Below are positions 48,584 through 57,463 of a DNA stretch of 64,000 bases, one piece after another. Each line of letters begins with the position of its first letter. Position 1 is the first letter of the stretch. The position numbers were made by a program, and so were the translations under genes. The notes under the pieces were generated by a model. That model worked only from the letters and a program-made list of their open reading frames with translations, had not been told where the DNA came from and searched no databases. Source of the DNA: Bog-159 sp963738375 (lineage in GTDB: Bacteria > Acidobacteriota > Terriglobia > Bryobacterales > Bryobacteraceae); the NCBI GenBank assembly GCA_963738375.1, contig CAVTWL010000005.1:707667-771666 (forward strand), written 5' to 3'.

Positions 48584-51500
48584 TTAGCGGCGCGAAACCA
48601 AGCGCACCCTGCGCGATTCGATCAACGGCCGTTCCGACATGGCTTCGCCAACGATGGCCGCCTGCTCTTCCTGATGGCGGCGGCCGGAACCGGTGGCGGG
48701 ACTGGCGCTCTCCGGACGGCCTACGTAGCGCATTTCGCGGCCGGTAGCATCCAGCAGCGGCTGGAACTGTTCGTGCATAAATCGCCAGGGGCCCATATTG
48801 CGCGGCTCTTCCTGCGCCCATACTACTTCCGCGCTTTGCGGATAGCGCGCCAGGGCGTCGGCGGCATCGCTTTCGGCGAACGGATACAACTGCTCGACGC
48901 GCACCAGCGCGACGTGGTTGGCTTGCTGGGCTTCGCGCGCGGCCAGCAGGTCGTAATAGATCTTGCCGGAGCAGAACACGACGCGCGTGACTTGCGCGGG
49001 ATCGATGGCGAGCGTAGTCCGGCAGGACTTCGCGGAAGCCGCCGCTGGTCAATTCGGCGATGGTGGAAACCGCCTTGGCATGCCGCAGCAGGCTCTTGGG
49101 CGTGAAGATGACGAGCGGCTTGCGCATGCCGCGGCGGTCCGAACCGCCATACATCTGGCGGCGCAGCAAGTGGAAATACTGCGCCGGGCGTGGTGCAGTT
49201 GGCGACCTGCATGTTGTTGCCGGCGCAAAGCACCAGGAAGCGCTCGATGCGCGCGCTGGAATGCTCCGGCCCCTGGCCTTCAAAGCCGTGCGGCAGCAGC
49301 AGCACCAGGCCGCTGGGCTGGCCCCATTTCGGACTCCGCGCTCGAAATGAACTGGTCGATCAGAATCTGGGCGCCGTTGGCGAAGTCGCCGAACTGCGCT
49401 TCCCACAGCACCAGCGTCAGCGGGTCGGCCACGCTGTAGCCGAATTCGAAGCCCAGCACGGCGTATTCGCTGAGCGAGCTGTCGAAGACTTCGAAGCGCG
49501 CCTGGTCCGGTGAGACGTGCTGCAGCGGCGTGTACTTGTGCGCCGTTTCGGAGTCGCCAGAAAACCAGGTGCCGCTGGCTGAAGGTGCCGCGTCCGGAAT
49601 CCTGGCCGCTCAAACGGACGGGGGTTCCTTCGAGCGCCAGGGTACCGAAGGCCAGCGCTTCGCCGAAAGCCCAGTCGATGGGGCCGCCTTTGTCGATCGC
49701 CTCGCGGCGCTTCTCGATAAATCCGCGCAGCTTGGGATGCAGGTGGAAATTTTCGGGGAACTGCGTGAGCGCGCGGATGACGCGGTCGATGGTCGGCTTG
49801 TTCACCGTGGTGCGCGGGCAAAAGTCCGCGATCTCTTCGGTGGGTACGGCAGCCAGCTCCTGGCCTTCGAAGCGGTCGCTCGATCTTCTGCGCGGCGTCG
49901 TAGGCGCCTGAAAGGGTTTGCGCGAAGCCTTTGCGCATGGCCGCCACTTCTTCGGCGGTGAGCACGCCTTCGCGCACCAGCCGCTCGCCGTAGAGCTTGC
50001 CCACCGAAGGATGTTCTTTGATCTTGCGGTACAAGATGGGCTGCGTGTAACTGGGGTCGTCGGCTTCGTTATGCCCATGCCGGCGGTAGCAGAACATATC
50101 GATGACGACATCCTTCTTGAACTGCTGCCGGTAATCGAAGGCGATCTGCGCCACGCGGATGGCCGCTTCGGGATCGTCGCCGTTCACGTGGAAAATGGGC
50201 GCCTGCACGCCGCGCGCGACGTCGGTGGAATACGGCGTGGAACGGGCTTCGTCGGGCAGGGTGGTGAAACCGATCTGATTGTTGATGATCAGGTGTATGG
50301 TGCCGCCGGTGCAATAACCATCGAGCTGCGAAAGGTTCAGCGTCTCGGCCACCACGCCCTGTCCCGCGAAGGCCGCGTCGCCGTGGATGAGCAGCGGAAT
50401 CACGCGCTCGCGCTTGGTCATCGCCCAGCCGATCCTGCTTGGGGCGCACGATGCCTTCCACCACCGGATCGACCGCTTCCAGATGGCTGGGATTCGGCGA
50501 AACCGAGACCAGCACTTCGCGGCCCGCCGCGGAGCGATAAACGCCGCGCGCGCCCAAGTGATACTTCACATCGCCCGAGCCTTGCGTGCTGGCCGGATCG
50601 AGCTCGCCTTCGAACTGCGCGAAGATCTCGGCCACGGGCTTGCCGACCACGGTGGTCAGCACCGTCAGCCGTGCCGCGATGCGCCATGCCGATCACGACT
50701 TCGTGCACATTGCGTCCGGCGGCGCGCTCCAGCAGTTCATCGAGGATGGGGATGGCGGTTTCCGCGCCTTCCAGCGCGAAGCGCTTCTGCCCCACGAAGC
50801 GCGCGTGCAGGAAGTGTTCGAACTCTTCGGCTTCGAGCAGCCCTTGCAGGATGCGGAGGCGGGTTTCGCGATCGAGCGGCCAGTTGTTGGCTTGCGGCTC
50901 CATGCGGTGCTGCAGCCAGCGCTTCTGCTCCGGATGCTGGATGTTCATGTACTCGCAGCCGATTTTGCCGCAGTAGGTCTGGCGCAGCGTCTCCAGGATT
51001 TCGCGCAGCGTGGCCACCGGCTTGGGACCATGCTCGCCGATCGCTTCGCTCAGGCTGCCGGTCAGAAATTCGCGGTCCAGATCCCAGATGGTCAGGCCGT
51101 AGGTGACCGGATCGAGCTCGGGATGGTAGCTCGGCTCGCCGCCCAGCGGATCGAGATCGGCGATCAGGTGGCCGCGCACGCGGTAGGCGTTGATGAGCTG
51201 GAGAACGCCCGCTTCCTTGGCGATCTCGGCGGTGCGCCCGCTCGCGCCCGGCAGCATCGCGTTGCGATCCGGCTCCCAGCGCACCGGCTGATGCGGCATC
51301 TTCAAGTGCGCGAAGATCTCTTCGTAGAAGCCGTCGCCGCCATCGAGCAGCGACTGCACCTTGCCCAGGAACATGCCGGATTCCGCGCCTTGGATGATCC
51401 GGTGATCGTAGGTGCAGGACAGCGACATCACTTTGCTGATGCCCAGCATGGAGCGCGTTTCGGGCGAGGCGCCCTGATATTCGGCGGGGTAATCGATGGC

Positions 51501-52235
51501 GCCGGCGGCGATGATCGCGCCCTGGCCCGGCATCAGGCGCGGGCTGGAGGACATGGTGCCGACGGTGCCTGGATTGGTCAGCGAGATGGTCGTGTCCTGG
51601 AAATCGGCAGGCGCCAGCTTGCCTTTGCGCGCGCGATCCACGAGGTCGTCGAAAGTGGTCACGTACTGCGCGAAGTCGATACTGCCCGCATCCTTGATAT
51701 TCGGGACCAGTAGATTGCGCCCGCCGTCTTTATTCGCCACATCCACCGCAATGCCCAGATTGATCCGCGGATGCACGATGCGCGACGGCTGGCCGTCGAC
51801 TTCGCCGTAGGCATGGTTCAGGCCCTTGAATTCTTCGAGCGATTTCAGAATGGCCCAGCCGATCAGGTGGGTATAGGAAACTTTGCTGCGCCCGACCAGG
51901 GTACGGTGCTGGTTGATGATGCGGCGGTTTTCGTCCATCACCTTCACGGGGATGATGCGCTGCGAGGTGGCCAGCGGAATGGTCACGCTGGGGTTCATGT
52001 TCTCGGCGATTTTGGCGGCGATGCCGCGCAGCGGCTGCGCGTTCTGGGCATCGGCTGCCGAAACCGGCGGCTGAGCGGGCGCGCCGTTGCGCGCGGCTTG
52101 CGGTTGGGCCGGCGCGTCTTCGAAGACCTGCTTCCAACTCGCGTCCACCGCCGTGCGGTCGTTCAAATATTGTTGATAAAGCTCGTCTTCGAGCCAGCTG
52201 TTGATACCCAGTTCCGGATCTGTCTTGAGGGGCAT
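48584..52235 (-). CDS. Kgd-type fused 2-oxoglutarate dehydrogenase E1 with E2-like domain, frameshifted in the second half
   Basis: Thiamine-dependent 2-oxoglutarate decarboxylase/dehydrogenase of the TCA cycle, about 1217 aa, the length of mycobacterial Kgd. Residues 1-45 resemble the OdhA N-terminal helix. Residues 68-320 form an E2 acyltransferase-like domain (THLIGWAILKSLEEFKGLNH, TYDHRIIQGAESG). No lipoyl domain is present. E1 follows from about residue 340 with AYRVRGHLIADLDPLG, HGDAAFAGQGVVAETLNLSQ, GTIHLIINNQIGFTT and CYRRHGHNEADDPSYTQP. The N-terminal 606 residues are in one frame. From about 50670 downwards at least eight one-base errors break the E1 part, which ends at 48584. Confidence 0.9.
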
Positions 52236-52733
52236 AAAATACGGGGAGGCTTTCTTCCTTTATCATACCTATCCGGGGACACGGGCCGCTGAACGGGCTG
52301 CGCCCCAAAGCGCGAAGGAGAGCATCACTCCGCCGCCCTTGAGAACCTGAATCGGCAACAAGCTGGCGACCAGTGGCTCCATTCCTGAACGAGTGCCGTC
52401 CGCCACGTGCCGTCTTTTGCGATCGCCGAGCAGGAACGGCTTTCAGACCAGCCGGAAAGGTTCTCATGACGTCAAATATTACAACTAAACTCGGCTTTCA
52501 GCTCCATATTCCGTCGTTACGGCAACAATTCCGCCGTTACGGCAACTTCCCTGCCCGGCCCGACCTGAGGCTGAAGCTTTCGGACGTGCAAATCCTCTGC
52601 AATGACTGCAACATGGGCAAGGGCAGCCATTGCGCCCGAGACCGGCTTTGACCGTCCCGGAACGTCGATAAAGCGTGACAGAAATCCCTATATCCGCTAA
52701 CGTAGAAAGAGAAGCAGCGAAAGGCATCCAACC
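52236..52733. other. Intergenic region, 498 bp
   Basis: No gene I can support. It contains the presumed kgd promoter at its left end, a 37-codon minus-strand frame (stop near 52271) without family features, and a pair of 19-nt direct repeats at 52508-52546. The right end is the promoter region of the toxin-antitoxin pair. Confidence 0.5.
52508..52546. repeat. Pair of 19-nt direct repeats upstream of the toxin-antitoxin genes
   Basis: ATTCCGTCGTTACGGCAAC (52508-52526) is repeated as ATTCCGCCGTTACGGCAAC (52528-52546), one mismatch, 20-nt period. Each unit contains a short CCG-CGG inverted core. Two helical-turn spacing fits a dimer-binding operator, but it lies about 190 bp before the antitoxin ATG, so the link is weak. 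Confidence 0.5.
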
Positions 52734-52958
52734 ATGGAAGTGCAGTTCACTCCCGACCAGCAAGACAAGCTCTCGCGCATGGCTGCGGCGCAGGGCCGCG
52801 CTGCGGAAGCCCTCGTCCAGGAAGCGGTTGACCGCCTCTTAAGTTACGACGAGTGGTTTTCTCAGGAAGTTGATAAGGGCTTGGCAGCCGCGGATAGCGG
52901 CGAATTCGTGGCACACGACGACGTTCGCCGGATGATTGAAACCCGGTACCCGGCCTGA
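52734..52958 (+). CDS. Antitoxin of a ParDE/RelBE-like module
   Basis: 74 aa. The N-terminus EVQFTPDQQDKLSRMAAAQG fits a short ribbon-helix-helix or related DNA-binding fold, and the C-terminal half (DEWFSQEVDKGLAAADSGEF, then VAHDDVRRMIETRY) is the typical toxin-embracing tail of small antitoxins. It would neutralise the toxin and repress the operon. Its TGA overlaps the toxin ATG by one base (TGATG), the usual coupling for such pairs. Confidence 0.85.
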   Translation: MEVQFTPDQQDKLSRMAAAQGRAAEALVQEAVDRLLSYDEWFSQEVDKGLAAADSGEFVAHDDVRRMIETRYPA

Positions 52959-53236
52959 TGATCGTCCGTTGGACGAAGCCCGCCGCAGACGATATATCGC
53001 ATATCTGCGATTACACTGAAAATCGTTTCGGGTCCGCCCAGGCCAGGCGCACAGCCCTTGCGATCCACGACGCGGCGGACGGCTTGAAGAGCATGCCAAA
53101 CCGAGGTCGCCCAGGAGGCAAACCCGGCACGCGCGAAGTCACCGTGGTGGGCCTGCCGTTCATCATCATTTACCGCGCGGGAAGAGAAGCAGTCGAAATC
53201 GCCCGCATCCTGCATGGTTCGCAGCAGTGGCCGTGA
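52958..53236 (+). CDS. Toxin of the RelE/ParE superfamily
   Basis: 92 aa. MIVRWTKPAADDISHICDYT, then FGSAQARRTALAIHDAADGL and KPGTREVTVVGLPFIIIYRA match ParE-like toxins: an N-terminal strand, two helices and a C-terminal sheet. ParE members poison DNA gyrase, while RelE members cut mRNA. The ParE-like pattern LPNRGRPG (here MPNRGRPG) and GLPFIIIYR favour ParE. Overlap with the antitoxin gene supports the assignment. The actual target is not shown by sequence. Confidence 0.87.
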   Translation: MIVRWTKPAADDISHICDYTENRFGSAQARRTALAIHDAADGLKSMPNRGRPGGKPGTREVTVVGLPFIIIYRAGREAVEIARILHGSQQWP

Positions 53237-53247
53237 TGGGTAGGGAA

Positions 53248-53284
53248 TCCTCGAAGCGCTCCGTTCAGGGGAACGCTCCGAGGA
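53248..53284 (+). terminator. Hairpin downstream of the toxin-antitoxin operon
   Basis: TCCTCGAAGCG (53248-53258) pairs with CGCTCCGAGGA (53274-53284) with one mismatch, and an inner TTC/GAA adds pairs around a loop. It lies 12 nt after the toxin stop and is followed by CTTTCAAAT. A probable terminator. Confidence 0.6.
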
Positions 53285-53799
53285 CTTTCAAATCGGTCCG
53301 ACCCGTTGCGAGAGCCGCACCGACGATCTCCACTTTCAAAGTTAGCGCCTGGGGACGAATTCCGTAAGCCAAAACGTTTACGTTTGTCCCCCAACAAAGC
53401 TTGGGCCGAAGTATTAGCAGTTTTAAACAGAGGCAGAATCTGCCAGGACCTTGGACCCTTCCAAAAAGCTTTCCACTTTCCGGAGCGAAACCGGTTCCTT
53501 GAAGTGGAAGTCACAATCACTGCGAGAGGATCCTGGATGATGGTCGAACAATAATTCATGGAAGCAGCATCACTGTCCCTGCTGCGCTCTTTGGCAGCCC
53601 GTTCCGTTCTTCCCGGACCGGGATCGTGGTGCATTAAGGCTCTCCGCTCGGTTGCCTTCCCATAATCCGCGAAGATGTAAACTCGGAGCGCTCGGGCCGC
53701 GTCAACGGCGTTCAACGTGCGTATTTGTCTCTTTGCCACACCCTACTACAAACTACGATGGAAATGTCTCGGGCTACGCCGGCGCCGAGCAAATTTCTA
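53285..53799. other. Non-coding region, about 515 bp
   Basis: Base composition is lower in GC around 53350-53560 than in flanking genes. Minus-strand and short plus-strand open frames exist here but show no family motif or ribosome site, so I call no gene. It ends at the blaI promoter. Confidence 0.45.
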
Positions 53800-53828
53800 T
53801 TGACAATGACGAAGATCTTCGTCATAAT
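53800..53828 (+). promoter_or_regulatory. blaI promoter with perfect 20-bp operator palindrome
   Basis: TTGACA (53800-53805) and CATAAT (53823-53828) are spaced by 17 nt, close to the sigma-70 consensus. ATGACGAAGATCTTCGTCAT (53806-53825) is a perfect palindrome filling that spacer, so bound BlaI would directly block polymerase. The expected start site about 7 nt after the -10 box coincides with the blaI ATG at 53835, implying a leaderless mRNA. Confidence 0.85.
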
Positions 53829-53834
53829 GCGGTC

Positions 53835-54223
53835 ATGGAATCCAAACGCCGCAGACCTACGGAGGCGGAGCTAGCGATTCTGCGCGTGCTTTGGGAAGGC
53901 AAAGCGCAGACGGTACGCGCCATTCAGCAGGTGCTGAACCAGGCGCGGCCTACCGGCTACACCACGGTCTTGAAGCTGATGCAGATCATGACCGAGAAAG
54001 GGCTGGTGGAGCGCGACGAGAGTTGCCGTCCGCAAATTTACCGCGCGCGGTACACGCAGCAGCAGACCCAGCGGCAATTGCTCGGCGACCTGATGAACCG
54101 CGCTTTTGGCGGGTCGGTGAAGGCGCTGGTGCTGCAGGCGCTGGCCACGAAGAAATCGTCCCCGAAGGAGTTGGAAGACCATGGAAACAGCTTTTGGATC
54201 GCATCGAAGGAGGCAAGAAATGA
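53835..54223 (+). CDS. blaI: BlaI/MecI-family transcriptional repressor, one frameshift
   Basis: About 129-aa winged-helix repressor. RPTEAELAILRVLWEGKAQT, VRAIQQVLNQ and GYTTVLKLMQIMTEKGLVER (recognition helix) are typical. The C-terminal dimer region is LLGDLMNRAFGGSVKALVLQ, then ALATKKSSPKELE. A one-base error near 54178 shifts the last residues, which read QLLDRIEGGKK to a TGA at 54221. Its ATGA overlap with the blaR1 gene shows coupling. It would be inactivated by proteolysis linked to the BlaR1-type peptidase. The palindrome in its own promoter indicates autorepression. Confidence 0.9.
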
Positions 54224-56139
54224 CGGCTATAGCGCAGGCGCTCAGCGCGGCGTTGCTCGATTTCATCTGGCAGGGGCTGTTGGCGGCTTTCTGCTGTGGG
54301 CGGTTCTGGTTTATTGCGCAATCATCCGGCGCGCACCGCGGTACGCGGTATGCTGCGCGGCGCTGGCGGCGATGGCGCTGTTGCCGGTGGTCACCGCGTG
54401 CCTGCTTTATAGCGCGATCCTCGCAGCGCCGGAGCCGCTCCCGCGGTTTGGGCCGCCGCGAGGCAGACGGGCACAGCGGCGCCGGGCGCGGCTGGATCGT
54501 TGGCTTGGGTCAGCTCTCTCGCTGGGCGCTGCCGGCGTGGTCGCTGGGCGTGCTGCTGTTTTCGCTGCGGCTGGTGTGGGCTTCCCGGCAGATGTCCGCA
54601 CTGCGCCGGCGGGCGAAGCCGGCCGAGGCTGCGGTGCTGGCCCTGGTGGAGCGGTCCGCGAGCGCATGAAGTGGCGCGGCCCGTGCGTGTGTTGATTTCC
54701 ACGGCCGCCGATTGTCCCGCGTAGTGGGCTGGTTGAGGCCGGCCCTGCTGCTGCCTGCCGCCACGGTGATGGGGCTTACGGCGCAACAATTGGAGGCGGT
54801 GCTGGCGCACGAATTCGCGCACATCCTGCGCTACGACCATTTGGTGAACATGCTGCAGACTGGCGTGGAGACGCTGTTGTTCTATCATCCGGCGGTTTGG
54901 TGGGCATCGGCGCGCATCCGGCAGGAGCGGGAGTTGTGCTGCGACGATCTGGCGGTAGCGTCCTGCGGCGATGCGCTTTGCCTGGCGCGCGCCCTTACAC
55001 GGCTGGAGAGGCTGCGGCTGACTACGCCGCGCTTGGCGCTGAGCAGCAACGGCGGCCCGCTGCTGTATCGCATCCAGCGGCTTGCGGGCGTTACGGGCGG
55101 GCGGCGCGGGCCGTCCAAGTTGCCGGGGATGCTGGCGCTTTCGCTGGGATTGGTTTGTTTGGCGCTGAATCTGCAGTGGGCGCGCGGCCAGCAGATTGCG
55201 CCGGACTACCGGGCGTACACGTAGATCTGCGCGGCGCCAGTGTGATCCATCGCGACGACGTGAAATATCCGGAGCGCGGCGATTGACAAGCGCGTGCATG
55301 GCACGGTGACGGTGGAAGCGACGCTCGACGGGGATGGCGAAGTGAATGACGCGCGCGTAATCAGCGGCCCACCCGAGTTGCGCAAAGCGGCGCTTGAATC
55401 GGTGTTGCAATGGCATTTCACGCACGACGCGGCGGGGAGCAAGCGGCAGGTTTCGATCGACTTTAGCCTACCGCCCGAGGGCTCGGAAAGCGACGCGGCG
55501 CTTCGTTCGGCGCTGGCACTGCGGCACGCATCGTCCGACCGGGAGCTGCAAGAGGTGCTGGGGGCGCGAGTGCTGGACGACGCGAGGGTGAAGGACAAGA
55601 TGGCGAAGGACCTGGCGGAAGCGATGGCGCTGCAGGCGCGCCCGCGGGCCGCGCAATCGCCGGAAGATGCGGAGCGTGAGGCGCGGGAACTCACCGAACA
55701 ACGGATGAAGATCGAGCTGGACGTGGATTCCGCTCAGTTGAAAGGGCTGCTTGACTCTGCACGGCGGGACCAGCGGCGGAAGGCGCAAGAGGAGAAAGCC
55801 GAGGCCGAGGCGCTGCTTGGGAAGATTCAGCAGGACTCCGTACTCGCCGGCGACGCGCACTTCCAGTTGGATCACTTGAAGGAGTTACTGCAAGGCCCTG
55901 TCTTAGCCGGGCATATTCTGAAAGCCATCGACGTTGAAGGCTTGAGCGCAGCCGTGCGCGATGAGCTGCTGGCCCAGCTACAGGTGCGCGCGGGCGATAC
56001 TCTTTCCGAGGAATCCGTGGCGAAGTTATTCGCGGCAGTCAAACGATTCGATGAGCATCTTAGTGTTTCGATTGCTACAGAAGACGATGGCCAGGTACGG
56101 ATTCACATCGCGGCTCCGGGGTCCAGTGACTTAAACTAA
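54220..56139 (+). CDS. BlaR1-type M56 membrane peptidase fused to a TonB C-terminal domain, frameshifted
   Basis: About 639 aa. N-terminal membrane helices (LLDFIWQGLLAAFLLWAVLV, AALAAMALLPVVTACLLYSA) precede the M56 domain with zinc motif HEFAH (54808-54822) and RQERELCCDDLAVAS. A final membrane segment (MLALSLGLVCLALNLQWA) follows. The periplasmic part then reads VHGTVTVEATLDGDGEVNDA and ALESVLQWHFTHD, a TonB_C-like fold, and ends in about 230 charged, helical residues (KLFAAVKRFDEHLSVSIAT near the end). No penicillin-binding sensor domain is seen. Breaks lie near 54285, 54455, 54665, 54720, 55220 and 55285. Confidence 0.83.
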
Positions 56140-56151
56140 CGACTAACAGGT

Positions 56152-56179
56152 CCCTATCTATGATATTGTCGGTATAGGG
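56152..56179 (+). promoter_or_regulatory. Short inverted repeat before the lysozyme gene
   Basis: CCCTAT (56152-56157) and ATAGGG (56174-56179) form a 6-bp inverted repeat around a TATGAT -10-like box, ending 6 nt before the lysozyme ATG. It could be a small operator or just a promoter feature. Confidence 0.35.
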
Positions 56180-56185
56180 GCAGCG

Positions 56186-56794
56186 ATGCTGGATACGGCA
56201 ACTTACCTTCCTAAGCTCAAGGAGTTTGAAGGTGTAGTTCCGTTCATGTATCTGGATACAGCGGGCAACGTCACCGTGGGAGTCGGAAACCTGCTGGCGA
56301 ATGCCGCGGCAGCACAGGCGCTGGCTTTCGTGAGGCGGCCCGATGCCAACGGAAAAGCGCCCGTGCCGGCGGTGCCGGCCACGCTCGCCGAAATTGAATC
56401 CGGCTTCGACTCTATTGGGCGGCAGACACCGGGTAAGCTGGCCAGTTACTACCGGCAGTTTACGAATCTCGACTTGCCGATGTCGGCAATAGACGCCTTG
56501 CTAATGACTCGCGTGCAGGAATTTGCCGGCTTACTGCGCATTACTTTTCCGGATTTCGACGCTTATCCGGCAGAGGCGTGTGCCGCTATCTTCGATATGG
56601 CGTTCAATCTGGGCGCCGGTAAGCTGACATCGCAATTTCCGGGTTTGTGCCGGGCGATCGGGAACGAAGACTGGGGAAAGGCGGCCGCGGAATGTCACCG
56701 GTTTGGCCCGGGGCCCGCGCGCAATAATTGGACCAAGGCGCAGTTCCAGGCAGCCGCTATAGCAGCGAACGAACCAGCACCAGCGGTCCGGTAG
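56186..56794 (+). CDS. Phage-type lysozyme-like protein (GH24 family)
   Basis: 202 aa, ATG at 56186, frame intact. EFEGVVPFMYLDTAGNVTVG (Glu15, Asp24, Thr30) matches the GH24 catalytic triad spacing of T4-type lysozymes that cut peptidoglycan. AACAAIFDMAFNLGAGKLT-like residues (EACAAIFDMAFNLGAGKL) give the second family block. There is no signal peptide, and no holin or spanin neighbour, so it is not an obvious prophage cassette. It lies 46 nt downstream of the BlaR1-TonB gene on the same strand. Confidence 0.85.
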   Translation: MLDTATYLPKLKEFEGVVPFMYLDTAGNVTVGVGNLLANAAAAQALAFVRRPDANGKAPVPAVPATLAEIESGFDSIGRQTPGKLASYYRQFTNLDLPMSAIDALLMTRVQEFAGLLRITFPDFDAYPAEACAAIFDMAFNLGAGKLTSQFPGLCRAIGNEDWGKAAAECHRFGPGPARNNWTKAQFQAAAIAANEPAPAVR

Positions 56795-57446
56795 GCGAGC
56801 GGCGCGCGAGGATAAACAGACGCGTGTTGCGGTAAGTGCCTTCCGTCAGAGTATCCAGCGATTGAACCAGTAATTCTTCGGTGCGGCTGTCGTCAAAAGC
56901 CCCTCGCCCCCAAAGGATCAACTGCGTGCGAAAGCCTTGGCCCGAGACCAGGATGGTATCCGGCGCGTACACTGTAGCGGTCACCGAGGGATCGAATGCC
57001 AGCCAATTCCGGCCTTGGCGCGCGGCGGCCGCGGCCGCTTGCCGAGAGAACGGGGAGGCGTTGATGGCGAGTTGGGGCGGCAGCAGCGGCAGCACTCCGG
57101 CATCCCACTGCAACTGCCGCAGATACGAAGAACGCGCGGGCACGGCACGCGACAGTTCACGCAGTACGAGGCAGTCCGCCAAGGTGGAACGTTGAGCCGG
57201 GACGAGGCGGTCGGAAGCCTGGTTGCCGCGGGTGCCGGGAAGATCCAACCATTGCGTACAATTCGACACGCCGTTGGGATGCGCGGTTCCGTTGAGGAAT
57301 GGGGCGCGGAGACGCCGGTCGAGTTCCGGCCGCGAGCTTACGTGCAACCGGTCGCTGTAGGAGACCGCGAGGGATGCCCCGCGATCCTGCGCCGGGAGCA
57401 AGACTAGACTGGCCGCCAAAAAGCAGGCCCCGGCACGGATGCGCAT
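56757..57446 (-). CDS. Secreted hypothetical protein
   Basis: 229 aa from the ATG at 57446 (MRIRAGACFLAASLVLLPAQ, a signal peptide). The mature part contains SYSDRLHVSSRPELDRRL, GVSNCTQWLDLPGTRGNQ and SVTATVYAPDTILVSGQGF, with no family known to me. It overlaps the end of the convergent lysozyme gene by 38 nt. It begins 17 nt after the stop of the upstream PQQ-repeat gene, so these two are probably co-transcribed. Confidence 0.72.
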   Translation of the reverse strand: MRIRAGACFLAASLVLLPAQDRGASLAVSYSDRLHVSSRPELDRRLRAPFLNGTAHPNGVSNCTQWLDLPGTRGNQASDRLVPAQRSTLADCLVLRELSRAVPARSSYLRQLQWDAGVLPLLPPQLAINASPFSRQAAAAAARQGRNWLAFDPSVTATVYAPDTILVSGQGFRTQLILWGRGAFDDSRTEELLVQSLDTLTEGTYRNTRLFILARRSPTGPLVLVRSLL

Positions 57447-57463
57447 ATCGCCCAGCGTAACGC

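Noticed and set aside
52271..52384. Minus-strand 37-codon frame (MEPLVASLLPIQVLK...)
   Set aside because: Looks hydrophobic but has no ribosome site, no family match I know and is very short.
53170..53739. Minus-strand open frame of 189 codons across the toxin end and the non-coding region
   Set aside because: No start context or motifs, and it is antisense to the toxin gene.
56186..56794. Lysozyme as part of a prophage
   Set aside because: No holin, spanin, tail, capsid or integrase genes nearby; neighbours are chromosomal regulators and secreted proteins.
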